From: JBGPML01 sp041486955
GTDB taxonomy: Bacteria > Patescibacteriota > UBA1384 > 2-12-FULL-50-11 > DASWYB01
DNA length: 13,597 bases
Assembly: GCA_041486955.1 (NCBI GenBank)
Contig: JBGPML010000015.1
Location: 1 to 13,597 of the forward strand
Reading direction: 5' to 3'
Positions 6,649-13,127 of the stretch are shown piece after piece. A program made the position numbers and the translations under genes. The first letter of the stretch is position 1, and every line of letters begins with the position of its first letter. The notes below the pieces were generated by a model. That model did no database searches and was not told the DNA's origin. It saw nothing but the letters and a program-made list of their open reading frames with translations.

Positions 6649-7664
6649 TACACCCACTTGGACAGTCTATTCGTCAATTTCTAGAGTTTATGGAGCTTGA
6701 ACAAGGGCGTAGCCGATTAACCATTCGTAACTATGATCACTACCTGGCGATGTTTCAGAAGTTCTGTGAGATCGAAAAAATCACCGAACCAAAAGAAATT
6801 ACCCAACAAACTGTCCGGCTTTACCGATTGTGGCTGAATCGCCCACAAAAACACGCGCTCAGACATGATTATTTAGAGCGGGGCAAGAAGACCCAGAACT
6901 ATTATTTAATTGCCCTACGCGCTTATTTAAAATACCTCTCGTTACAAGAAGTCGAATCACTTCCGCCCGAAAAGATCGGATTAGCCAAAACTGAAGATCG
7001 CGAAATTACCTTTTTAGATCAAGACGAGATTGAGCGAATTATTGCCGAGCCAGATACAAGCGATTTGCAAGGAGCGAGAGATCGGGCCATTCTCGAGCTC
7101 CTTTTTTCTACCGGACTCCGAATTAGCGAATTAACTAACTTAAATCGAGATGACCTTCAACTGGAAACTGGTGAATTCAGTGTCCGTGGGAAAAGGAGTA
7201 AGATCCGCGTGGTATTTTTATCCAAGGAGGCGATAACTCATTTAGAAACCTATCTGGCCAAGCGGCGGGACAAAGACCCATCCCTCTTTATTCGCACACA
7301 AACCAATCAGGAAGATAAGCCAGACGGCAAGGGCGACGAGACAGAGGATTTGCGCCTGACCCCTCGCTCGGTTCAGCGCATGATCCAGAAATACGCGAAA
7401 TCAGCTGGCATTGCCAAAAAGGTTACTCCCCACGTGTTTCGACACAGTTTTGCCACCGATTTACTGCAAAATGGAGCTGATTTACGCTCGGTTCAAGAGC
7501 TTTTAGGTCATAGCTCGATCACCACCACCCAGATTTATACCCATGTGACAAATCCGCAATTACACGAGGTTCATAAAGCCTTTCATTCAAGACGCCGAAG
7601 GACTCCAATAACTGATCCAAATAAACCTGATGAGACCCCTGAAACACCTCACTTAGACTCTTGA
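6642..7664 (+). CDS. tyrosine recombinase, XerC/XerD-like
   Basis: A 340-residue site-specific recombinase. The N-terminal SAM-like core-binding domain (about 5-105) contains the usual FLEFMELEQGRSRLTIRNYDHYL opening segments. The catalytic domain (about 125-315) has the full set: R160 in TGLRISEL, K184 in VRGKRSK, H264 and R267 in HVFRHSFA, H290 in LLGHSS, and the nucleophile Y299 in TTTQIYTHV. An acidic Lys/Glu/Asp insert at about 220-240 and a Pro/Arg tail after 316 are extra. XerC/D resolve chromosome dimers at dif; CPR genomes often carry one such enzyme, so this may be the housekeeping recombinase. The frame is closed by TGA at 6597, with no other plausible start. GGAG lies 7 bases before ATG inside the inverted repeat. 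The TGA stop overlaps the next gene's -35. Confidence 0.93.
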   Translation: MSLHPLGQSIRQFLEFMELEQGRSRLTIRNYDHYLAMFQKFCEIEKITEPKEITQQTVRLYRLWLNRPQKHALRHDYLERGKKTQNYYLIALRAYLKYLSLQEVESLPPEKIGLAKTEDREITFLDQDEIERIIAEPDTSDLQGARDRAILELLFSTGLRISELTNLNRDDLQLETGEFSVRGKRSKIRVVFLSKEAITHLETYLAKRRDKDPSLFIRTQTNQEDKPDGKGDETEDLRLTPRSVQRMIQKYAKSAGIAKKVTPHVFRHSFATDLLQNGADLRSVQELLGHSSITTTQIYTHVTNPQLHEVHKAFHSRRRRTPITDPNKPDETPETPHLDS

Positions 7665-7689
7665 CAAATCGCCTAAAATATGGTATATT
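7661..7689 (+). promoter_or_regulatory. consensus sigma-70 promoter of the secreted Cys-rich protein gene
   Basis: TTGACA (7661-7666), a 17-base spacer and TATATT (7684-7689), with TGG just before the -10 (extended -10). The -35 overlaps the stop codon of the recombinase. Initiation near 7696 gives a leader of about 43 bases. Confidence 0.8.
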
Positions 7690-7738
7690 CTTAGCCAGTT
7701 AACGTTGTTCGTCGCTCTTTCAAAAAGGAGAGAATCGG

Positions 7739-8302
7739 ATGAAGGCATTTCTTGCCGGAATGACGCTTGTGGCTCTGCTTTTTGGCGCAACTCCCAGCGC
7801 AAGTGCTGGAGGCCGCCACTGTCACAATGACGCAGCGATCAAGATTAAGGTTGGCCGAGTTCGGATAGAGCTCGGTGGCGGCAATGACTACCGCCAGGAC
7901 CGCTTCTGCTCGGTCTGTGGATGCTACTTCACTGGCTACCACCAGTGCCGCCAACAGCCCGTCGTCTACGGCAGCCAGTACGGCCAACAGTACGGTGGGT
8001 ACAATCAGGGAGGTATGCCCGAAATGTATTTCGACCAGCAGGAAGGGGCGTATATGTATTATGGCGAAAGCCATGAACAGTACCGTCAACGGGTGTTTGG
8101 CCGGAGCTATCAAGCTCCTGTTTACTCTGGGCCACGATACGTCCAGCCCGCTCCACCTCCGGTATACCTTCAACCGGCCCCCGGTCAGCCGGTTTATGTT
8201 CAGCCGGCAACGCCCGTCTATAGCCAACAGGCTCCGACCGGACCTTCAAGGTATTGCGACAGATGCGGCGGGAATCACCCCGCTGGTGTCCGTTGCCGAT
8301 GA
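7739..8302 (+). CDS. secreted Cys-, Gln-, Tyr- and Pro-rich protein of unknown function
   Basis: A 187-residue protein I cannot assign to a family. A clean signal peptide (residues 1-23, MKAFLAGMTLVALLFGATPSASA) ends at an Ala-X-Ala site. The mature part has a Cys cluster at 57, 60, 62 and 70 (CSVCGC and HQC), then a Gln/Tyr/Gly-rich stretch (about 72-125). Next come three copies of a PVYxQPA-like unit (about 141-165), and a C-terminal CDRC-GGNH-C group (173, 176, 186). The paired Cys could bind metal or form disulfides outside the cell. AAGGAG stands 8 bases before ATG. Its own consensus promoter, strong terminator and many C-ending Tyr codons suggest high expression. TGA is the stop; reading through it would enter the terminator. 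Confidence 0.75.
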   Translation: MKAFLAGMTLVALLFGATPSASAGGRHCHNDAAIKIKVGRVRIELGGGNDYRQDRFCSVCGCYFTGYHQCRQQPVVYGSQYGQQYGGYNQGGMPEMYFDQQEGAYMYYGESHEQYRQRVFGRSYQAPVYSGPRYVQPAPPPVYLQPAPGQPVYVQPATPVYSQQAPTGPSRYCDRCGGNHPAGVRCR

Positions 8303-8325
8303 TGTCTTGTCCCTCTCTCCACCTC

Positions 8326-8359
8326 AACCCAGCTCTTTCTGCGAAAGGGCTGGGTTTTT
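8326..8359 (+). terminator. intrinsic terminator of the secreted Cys-rich protein gene
   Basis: AACCCAGC (8326-8333) pairs with GCTGGGTT (8349-8356) and CTTTC with GAAAG inside it, followed by TTTTT. It lies 24 bases after the stop codon. Confidence 0.9.
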
Positions 8360-8365
8360 CAATAC

Positions 8366-8402
8366 AAAAAAATCCCGCCTGGACCGTAAGGCCGAGACGG
8401 GA
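8366..8402 (-). terminator. intrinsic terminator of the small membrane peptide transcript
   Basis: On the minus strand a hairpin from 8402 to 8373 (TCCCG with CGGGA outside, GGCC-TTAC-GGTCC at the tip) is followed by seven T's (8372-8366). It stands back-to-back with the plus-strand terminator. Confidence 0.85.
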
Positions 8403-8437
8403 AAAGAAAGAGGAGGAAAAGGATACGTGGTTAATCG

Positions 8438-8524
8438 CTATTCATCCCAGATGACTACCCGAGGGGGAAAGTGAATGCAAACGGCGACGGAGATGACTAA
8501 CACAATCAACGCGACGAGTTCCAT
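8438..8524 (-). CDS. 28-residue single-helix membrane peptide (new small gene)
   Basis: A short reading frame with every signal of a real gene. It has a consensus promoter (8668-8640), AAGGAG 8 bases before ATG, and an intrinsic terminator 36 bases after TAG. The peptide opens with MELVALIVLVISVAVCIHF, a hydrophobic run long enough to span the membrane. It ends with a short polar tail, PPRVVIWDE. No family is recognised. The leader is about 109 bases, long for so small a gene, and places GGAG in the loop of a small CTAA-GGAG-TTAG hairpin. It could be a regulatory membrane peptide or a toxin-like small protein; alternatively the roughly 265-base transcript acts mainly as RNA. No antisense partner to it is evident. 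Confidence 0.6.
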   Translation of the reverse strand: MELVALIVLVISVAVCIHFPPRVVIWDE

Positions 8525-8639
8525 TTGTCTAACTCCTTAGAAACAGACAGCTGAGAGCGAGACGAACAGTGTTGTGACACACTATCCTCAACGCTTCTTA
8601 ATGTCCTTTTATCGACTGTATCGCCAATAAAGGATCTGA

Positions 8640-8668
8640 AATATACCATAACACAGTAAAAATGTCAA
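8640..8668 (-). promoter_or_regulatory. consensus sigma-70 promoter of the small membrane peptide
   Basis: On the minus strand TTGACA (8668-8663), a 17-base spacer ending TTATGG, then TATATT (8645-8640). The TATGGTATATT end is identical to that of the promoter at 7661-7689. Start expected near 8633. Confidence 0.8.
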
Positions 8669-8730
8669 TACTGACTGATCAGGATGACGCATCCATTGCA
8701 ACCCCTACCTGTCTATGGCTAAGTTATAAT

Positions 8731-9321
8731 ATGACCGATAAAACCCATCAATTAATCGGGCTCTCCGCGACAACCGCGGTTTTTCTGACTCAACACCCCC
8801 AAACCTCGATTACATGGCCGATCGTGGCAACTGTCTTAATTGGTTCAGCCATAGGATCGGTTGCCCCTGACATTGATCAACCAACTGCCCGAATTTGGGA
8901 TTCTATTCCGTTAGGCGGATTAGTTGGACACATTACCGCTCGGGCGTTGGGTGGACACCGTAATTTATCCCACTCAATTCTGGGTGTTATTCTCTTTTCA
9001 TTATTGTTTATCTGGCTAGCCGGAAAAATTCCCGACCATTGGTTTCTTGATCCAGATTTATTTGTTCAGGCTACGATTATTGGATTTATCGCACATTTAG
9101 CGGCCGATTCCGTTACCGTACGAGGTGTTCCGCTGCTGTGGCCGTTCGGTAATGACATGGGCTTTCCTCCCTACCCATTTCAAGGTATTCGGATTATTAC
9201 AGGCAAATGGTTTGAAAATCTCATTGTCTTTCCGGTGGTTTTTTTGAGCATTTTGCTTCAAATTGCCTTCCATGCCGACCGCTTTTGTCCAATAATATTC
9301 ATATTATGTAAGCGTTTCTAA
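8731..9321 (+). CDS. membrane protein of the DUF457/YdjM family (predicted metal-dependent hydrolase)
   Basis: With this start the protein has 196 residues. The family pattern is clear: a first helix after MTDKTHQLIGLSATTAV, an acidic SVAPDIDQP motif, then GHRNLSHSILG, a second set of helices, and AHLAADSVTVRGVPLLWPF. The Asp and His motifs are the presumed metal ligands of YdjM-type inner-membrane proteins, whose reaction is unproven; E. coli YdjM is under LexA control. An upstream ATG at 8662 would add 23 residues, but those do not look like the family and overlap the divergent promoter, so 8731 is preferred. Neither start has a good Shine-Dalgarno; TATAAT lies directly before 8731. The end converges on the Asn-rich gene. 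Confidence 0.85.
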   Translation: MTDKTHQLIGLSATTAVFLTQHPQTSITWPIVATVLIGSAIGSVAPDIDQPTARIWDSIPLGGLVGHITARALGGHRNLSHSILGVILFSLLFIWLAGKIPDHWFLDPDLFVQATIIGFIAHLAADSVTVRGVPLLWPFGNDMGFPPYPFQGIRIITGKWFENLIVFPVVFLSILLQIAFHADRFCPIIFILCKRF

Positions 9322-9390
9322 ATAAAATCGCCAAGACCTTACGCAATTGGCTTCTTTCGGCGTCAGGACTTCCGATCCTCGTTCTAATGT

Positions 9391-9424
9391 AAAAGGATAC
9401 CGCATATGTGCGGCATCCTTTATA
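9391..9424. terminator. bidirectional hairpin terminator
   Basis: AAAGGAT (9392-9398) pairs with ATCCTTT (9415-9421) and CCGCA with TGCGG inside, one mismatch between them. Short T-runs occur on both strands. It separates the convergent YdjM-like and Asn-rich genes. Confidence 0.7.
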
Positions 9425-9465
9425 AGCTCCTACCCAAACGGTAAGAATCCAACTTTCAAGTAATA

Positions 9466-9861
9466 TTACCAGTTACAGTCGTTATTACGTTTATGGTTGG
9501 AGAAGTTTCGATTATTGTTGTTATGATAACTGATGGTTCGGTTACGATTAGAGTTGCAGCTATCATTGCTCCAGTTGTTCCAATCGTTCCCATTTGACCA
9601 ATCGTTATTCCAGTCATTCCCATTGTTCCAATCATTGCAATTGTTGCCCCAGTCGCAGTTGTTACGACAGGAATTATTCCAGTCATTTCCCCGATTCCAA
9701 TTATTCCAATCATTATTGTTACTGGAATAACTATTGCTGCTTGAATACCCAGAACTCGCATGGGCTTTAGCGGGACCGAACAAGGCTAACAAAGCGAAAA
9801 AAACCACCACCATCACAATCATGCTGAACAGTCGTCCATAGGTCTGTAGTTGTAATGTCAT
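9466..9861 (-). CDS. secreted Asn/Trp-rich repeat protein of unknown function
   Basis: A 131-residue protein. The chosen ATG has GGAGG 7 bases upstream; a further in-frame ATG at 9948 has none. Residues 12-30 are hydrophobic and AHA at 33-35 is a good signal peptidase site. The mature chain is Ser-rich at first, then built of imperfect DWNN and NGNDWNN units from about 50 to 98, and ends in an Asn/Arg-rich tail (NNNNRNF, KRNNDCNW). Asparagine makes up more than 40% of the last 84 residues; Trp recurs about ten times; five Cys (65, 69, 75, 102, 129) are present. No known domain. The regular Trp spacing suggests an extended or carbohydrate-facing surface protein, which is inference. The low-complexity DNA makes open frames on other strands here. 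Confidence 0.7.
   Translation of the reverse strand: MTLQLQTYGRLFSMIVMVVVFFALLALFGPAKAHASSGYSSSNSYSSNNNDWNNWNRGNDWNNSCRNNCDWGNNCNDWNNGNDWNNDWSNGNDWNNWSNDSCNSNRNRTISYHNNNNRNFSNHKRNNDCNW
9562..9723 (-). repeat. imperfect tandem repeats coding for DWNN/NGNDWNN units
   Basis: Short units such as TTCCAATCATTGC and TTCCAATCGTTCC recur on the plus strand through this interval. They encode residues about 47-100 of the Asn-rich protein. Repeat slippage is a plausible source of length variation. Confidence 0.6.
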
Positions 9862-9975
9862 AGTTGTGCCTCCATTAATACCTCCAGGCTCGACCTCCAC
9901 CTGAATCTGTGTTAGTTTAACATGGGTTTTTATCAAAAAATACATCAATTAGACTAATTTATGCACCCCAGATGT

Positions 9976-9981
9976 ATTATA
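9976..9981 (-). promoter_or_regulatory. possible -10 of the Asn-rich protein gene
   Basis: TATAAT on the minus strand about 115 bases before the start codon; no good -35 at the right distance. The rest of the 267-base divergent gap (9862-10128) shows only a short palindrome and ribosome binding sites. Confidence 0.35.
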
Positions 9982-10013
9982 TGTTAGCCATTTTAACTAA
10001 GTTCATTTGAGAA

Positions 10014-10023
10014 ATCACGTGAT
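10014..10023. promoter_or_regulatory. 10-base perfect palindrome in the divergent promoter region
   Basis: ATCACGTGAT is fully self-complementary and lies between two divergently transcribed secreted-protein genes. That is a typical place for a dimeric regulator; no protein can be named. Confidence 0.25.
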
Positions 10024-10128
10024 GCAATTTGCGCTTCGGTAAAAACAAGCAATTTACGACAGTTTTGCGCGGCAACAGGCTAGACTTTTTGTTCAACATG
10101 CGCTAGAACAGGGTATATAGGAGCATTC

Positions 10129-10689
10129 ATGCAAAATATATTCGTCCGTCTATCCAAACTCGACCGAACGACCCTCGCTGTTATCACGATTGGCGTTATT
10201 GCTACCGGGAGCGTGCTGGTTTCTCAGGCAAAAGCGGAGATAGTCAAGTTTCAAATTAATGACGAGTCACCATTAGCGACACCTACGACTGATCCAATTC
10301 TCGAGGCAGCCCCTGTCACGACGATCCCCGAACCGGTTCAACCCAGTCCCAGTTTGACGATTGAGACGAAAGATAATGCTTCAACTGATTCTTCACATAC
10401 AACGATTGAAACGAACACGTCAGGCCAAGATGGGAACAACAAGTCTGAAACCAAGATTACCACTGATAAAGATAATAAAGTGACAACCGATCCAAACACC
10501 AATGAAACCGTCATCGACGGCGGAACATATACGATTAAGTTGAACGGCAACGATTCAGACGCCTCCAACAATAATTCATCAAACTCCGACGACACCCACC
10601 GTCTTAACATTCATTCCAGTTCTAATCAAAATCATTCACTACGAGTCAATACAACGATCAAAGAAAACTCATCTTCATCAAGTCATTAA
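10129..10689 (+). CDS. secreted or membrane-anchored Ser/Thr/Asn-rich protein
   Basis: A 186-residue protein without recognisable domains. A hydrophobic segment at about 15-33 (TTLAVITIGVIATGSVLVS) and AKA at 34-36 make a signal peptide or anchor likely. After it come a Pro/Thr-rich stretch (about 48-75) and a long Ser/Thr/Asn/Asp-rich region to the end. This includes Thr-rich strands such as SETKITTDKDNKVTTD and a terminal SSSSSH. No Cys is present. It resembles stalk or linker segments of cell-surface proteins, which are often glycosylated; that is inference from composition. AGGAG stands 6 bases before ATG. It is followed by a 14-base-stem terminator and then the polysaccharide deacetylase gene. 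Confidence 0.75.
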   Translation: MQNIFVRLSKLDRTTLAVITIGVIATGSVLVSQAKAEIVKFQINDESPLATPTTDPILEAAPVTTIPEPVQPSPSLTIETKDNASTDSSHTTIETNTSGQDGNNKSETKITTDKDNKVTTDPNTNETVIDGGTYTIKLNGNDSDASNNNSSNSDDTHRLNIHSSSNQNHSLRVNTTIKENSSSSSH

Positions 10690-10708
10690 TGCTCTATCTC
10701 AGACAACC

Positions 10709-10742
10709 ATTAAAACTACATCACATCGGATGTAGTTTTAAT
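10709..10742 (+). terminator. 14-base-stem hairpin, probable terminator
   Basis: 10709-10722 and 10729-10742 are perfectly complementary around a 6-base loop. The 3' arm ends in TTTTAAT and no longer T-run follows, so part of the U-tract lies in the stem. It separates the Ser/Thr-rich gene from the deacetylase gene. Confidence 0.7.
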
Positions 10743-10786
10743 GTCAGACGATTTATATTAGTGTAAAATAGCTTTAATCAGGGATT

Positions 10787-11692
10787 ATGATTAGACCAAA
10801 GCCTCCAGCCCGAAGTCGGGCAAAATTTATCCGCTTGGTGGTTTTTGGGTGCCTCGCCGCAGCCGCAGTTTTTTTGGTATCGGATATTAATTATGCAAAA
10901 TCAGGTCAACCCGATCTAGCAGCCCAATCAGAAATAGTCGCATCATTACCGACCCCACTCCCGACCCCTAGTTCGGTCGTTGCAATTTCTACTCCGATAG
11001 CGCAACCAACCCCACGGATGATAAGACCTCAAAGCAAGATCAAGGCTCATATTCTGATGTATCACTATATTAATGATACGGCTGACCAAGTTAATGATCC
11101 TATTGGGTACAACCTGACTATTGCCCCATCAATGCTGGATCAACAGATTACTGCACTCCAAAAACTGGGCTACCATTCCATAACGGTTTCTGACGCCGTT
11201 GCTGGGAAAGGGTCTAACCGTTCTGTCGCCCTCACCTTTGATGATGGCTATGAAGACTTTTACACCAATGCGTTTCCCATATTAAAACAGCACAATTGGA
11301 TCGCCACTGTCTATATAATCAGTGGACGGATCGGTGACAGATATATGACCGAACAACAAATTCGCGAATTACATAATTATGGCATTGAAGTTGGCGCCCA
11401 TACGATTCACCACATCGATCTATCAAAAGCCAGTAAGTCAATCCAACAATTTGAGATCGAACGGAGCAAGCGCGCAATTGAAGCTATCATCGATGCTCCT
11501 GTTAAAACTTTTGCTTATCCATCTGGCAAATACACCACGGACACCATTTATTTAGTCGAGCAAGCCGGACTAACCTCGGCAGTGACCACCCATCCGGGAA
11601 TCGCTGGTCCGCTTGACGATGTTTATCAACTGCCACGTATTAGGATTTCTCCAGCTATTACCCTTGAGCACTTTCGAGAACTCATGCGCTAA
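10787..11692 (+). CDS. membrane-anchored polysaccharide deacetylase (CE4 family)
   Basis: A 301-residue enzyme expected to remove acetyl groups from N-acetylated surface polysaccharide or peptidoglycan outside the cell. An N-terminal hydrophobic anchor (about 15-32) is followed by a Pro/Thr/Ser linker (about 54-80). The NodB-type domain begins with AHILMYHYIND, continues with TFDDG (150-154, D152 and D153) and GAHTIHHIDL (metal ligands H205 and H209), then FAYPSGKY (242-249) and a final LPRIRI strand. The MYHYI opening and YPSGKY resemble PgaB/IcaB-like deacetylases rather than chitin deacetylases. The start has only a weak AGGG. The gene runs convergently to the helicase gene with 7 bases between stops and no terminator seen. 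Confidence 0.93.
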   Translation: MIRPKPPARSRAKFIRLVVFGCLAAAAVFLVSDINYAKSGQPDLAAQSEIVASLPTPLPTPSSVVAISTPIAQPTPRMIRPQSKIKAHILMYHYINDTADQVNDPIGYNLTIAPSMLDQQITALQKLGYHSITVSDAVAGKGSNRSVALTFDDGYEDFYTNAFPILKQHNWIATVYIISGRIGDRYMTEQQIRELHNYGIEVGAHTIHHIDLSKASKSIQQFEIERSKRAIEAIIDAPVKTFAYPSGKYTTDTIYLVEQAGLTSAVTTHPGIAGPLDDVYQLPRIRISPAITLEHFRELMR

Positions 11693-11699
11693 GTTCGGC

Positions 11700-13052
11700 C
11701 TAAAAAGACATCTGTTGCGGTTGATCCTGGTATTGCTCTCCTCGATAGGTTCCTGAGTCACAAAACTGCGACATAAAATGATGAACCCGAGAATCCATGA
11801 TGATGTGTCTTTTAAGAATTGGCCGCTTGAGGATAATGCCTTCCAGAGTGGTACAACGACTCAAGGCCACATACATTTGTCCATGGGCAAATGTGCCGCG
11901 ACCAATATCAATCACCACCTGATCAAATGTCTTACCCTGGCTTTTATGAATAGTTACGGCCCAGGCTAATTTGACGGGATACTGAGTAAAGGAACCAACA
12001 ATTCGCGTATCGACGCGATGCGTGTTTTTGTCGATATCAAAGCGATGCTGTTCCCAAGTGTGAGGGACGACTTCAACCTCACCCTTCCCCGCAATGGCGA
12101 GTTTGAGGATATCAGGCCCATGATGCCCTTTATCAATTGAGATAATTTTACCGATCGTACCGTTGACCCAGCGTTTCTGGACATCGTTATTGAGGAGCAT
12201 GACCTGAGCCCCTATTTTTAAGGAGAGGTCGGCGTGGGTCGGCGTATCTTTCGACAAAAAGTCTCCTGAAAAAATACCTTCATACGTCAGTATCTCCCCC
12301 GGTAAATTATCCAACTGAACATCATTAATTTCATCAGCCAAGGCATTAGTGGTGGTAAGAGTGATCGTAAAATTTTCTCGGCTAAGATTAGGATCATTCA
12401 TAACCGCGCGATTCAATTCATTGAGCTCGTCTTGGGACACCATATTGTCGCGAATTCGGTTCAAAAGCGTAATAAATGAGGCGTCTTTCTGACGGTAGAT
12501 TTTCTCCAACTCAACCACCTCTAGGGTGAGACAACTAAACACCCCGGCATCAAAAAAATACGGTCCGACGTATGACTGAGCTAAATATTCACGATCTTTA
12601 GGAGTTACCACCGGCGGGAGTTGATACAAATCACCAATCAAGATCATTTGGATCCCCCCGAAGGGACGGTATTTGTCATTGCCATTGAGCCGAAGAAATT
12701 TATCGACACAATCAAGGAGATCGGCTCGGACCATTGAAATCTCATCAATAATAATGGCATCGAGGTCTTTATATATTGAGCTTTTATCAATCCGGCTGGC
12801 GACTTTTTGGACTAAATCAGGATTGACATCGGGTTTGAAGCCAAAAAACGAGTGAATCGTTTGACCGCGTACGTTGACGGCTGCAACACCGGTTGGAGCC
12901 AAAACAGCAATATTTTTCTTGGTATTGTTACGGAAATAGTCGAGCAATGTGGATTTGCCAGTTCCCGCTCGACCAGTAATAAAAAGATGCTTGTCGGATT
13001 GCTCCATAAGGTCTAGTGCGCGTTTAAATTGGTCATTTATTTCAAGAGACAT
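11700..13052 (-). CDS. Pif1-like superfamily 1B DNA helicase
   Basis: A 450-residue ATP-driven 5'-3' helicase of the Pif1/RecD2 group, used in other organisms to unwind G-quadruplexes, R-loops and recombination intermediates. Motifs in order: Walker A GRAGTGKST (27-35), LAPTGVAA (51-58), HSFFGF (67-72), Walker B IIDEISM (101-107), GDLYQLPPV (140-148), a YRQ motif at 186-188, AVTIHKSQGKTFDQVVID (365-382) and YVALSRC (394-400). Nothing suggests an extra accessory domain. The frame could be extended to a TTG at 13091, but the ATG at 13052 is preferred. An extended -10 (TGCTATAGT) ends 6 bases before it, which would put the transcription start on the ATG itself, making the message leaderless. No Shine-Dalgarno is present. 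Confidence 0.92.
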   Translation of the reverse strand: MSLEINDQFKRALDLMEQSDKHLFITGRAGTGKSTLLDYFRNNTKKNIAVLAPTGVAAVNVRGQTIHSFFGFKPDVNPDLVQKVASRIDKSSIYKDLDAIIIDEISMVRADLLDCVDKFLRLNGNDKYRPFGGIQMILIGDLYQLPPVVTPKDREYLAQSYVGPYFFDAGVFSCLTLEVVELEKIYRQKDASFITLLNRIRDNMVSQDELNELNRAVMNDPNLSRENFTITLTTTNALADEINDVQLDNLPGEILTYEGIFSGDFLSKDTPTHADLSLKIGAQVMLLNNDVQKRWVNGTIGKIISIDKGHHGPDILKLAIAGKGEVEVVPHTWEQHRFDIDKNTHRVDTRIVGSFTQYPVKLAWAVTIHKSQGKTFDQVVIDIGRGTFAHGQMYVALSRCTTLEGIILKRPILKRHIIMDSRVHHFMSQFCDSGTYRGEQYQDQPQQMSF

Positions 13053-13058
13053 AGCGGT

Positions 13059-13067
13059 ACTATAGCA
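13059..13067 (-). promoter_or_regulatory. extended -10 promoter giving a leaderless helicase message
   Basis: TGCTATAGT on the minus strand, six bases before the helicase ATG. No convincing -35 is present; the extended -10 would compensate. Confidence 0.5.
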
Positions 13068-13097
13068 TGATTTTTGACCTGAGTGAGCCAATAAAGA

Positions 13098-13122
13098 TGC
13101 CCAGCCAAACTTCGGCTGGGCA
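13098..13122 (-). terminator. hairpin terminator of the phosphoribosyltransferase gene
   Basis: TGCCCAGCC (13098-13106) and GGCTGGGCA (13114-13122) form a perfect 9-base GC-rich stem 5 bases after the stop codon. On the minus strand it is followed by the T-rich ATCTTTATT. Confidence 0.65.
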
Positions 13123-13127
13123 GGACA

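Noticed and set aside
7662..8302. TGA recoded as glycine (as in some CPR lineages)
   Set aside because: Reading through TGA at 7662 adds only a few residues over a promoter, and at 8300 it runs into an intrinsic terminator, so TGA acts as stop.
7691..8327. Long minus-strand frames opposite the Cys-rich secreted protein
   Set aside because: They lack ribosome binding sites and overlap a gene with promoter, signal peptide and terminator; the terminator-bounded minus-strand unit at 8438-8524 does not extend into them.
9456..9761. Ile/Thr/Gly-rich frame on the minus strand and a Phe/Gln/Leu-rich frame on the plus strand
   Set aside because: Both are shadows of the Asn-rich repeat DNA; only the frame with a ribosome binding site and a signal peptide is credible.
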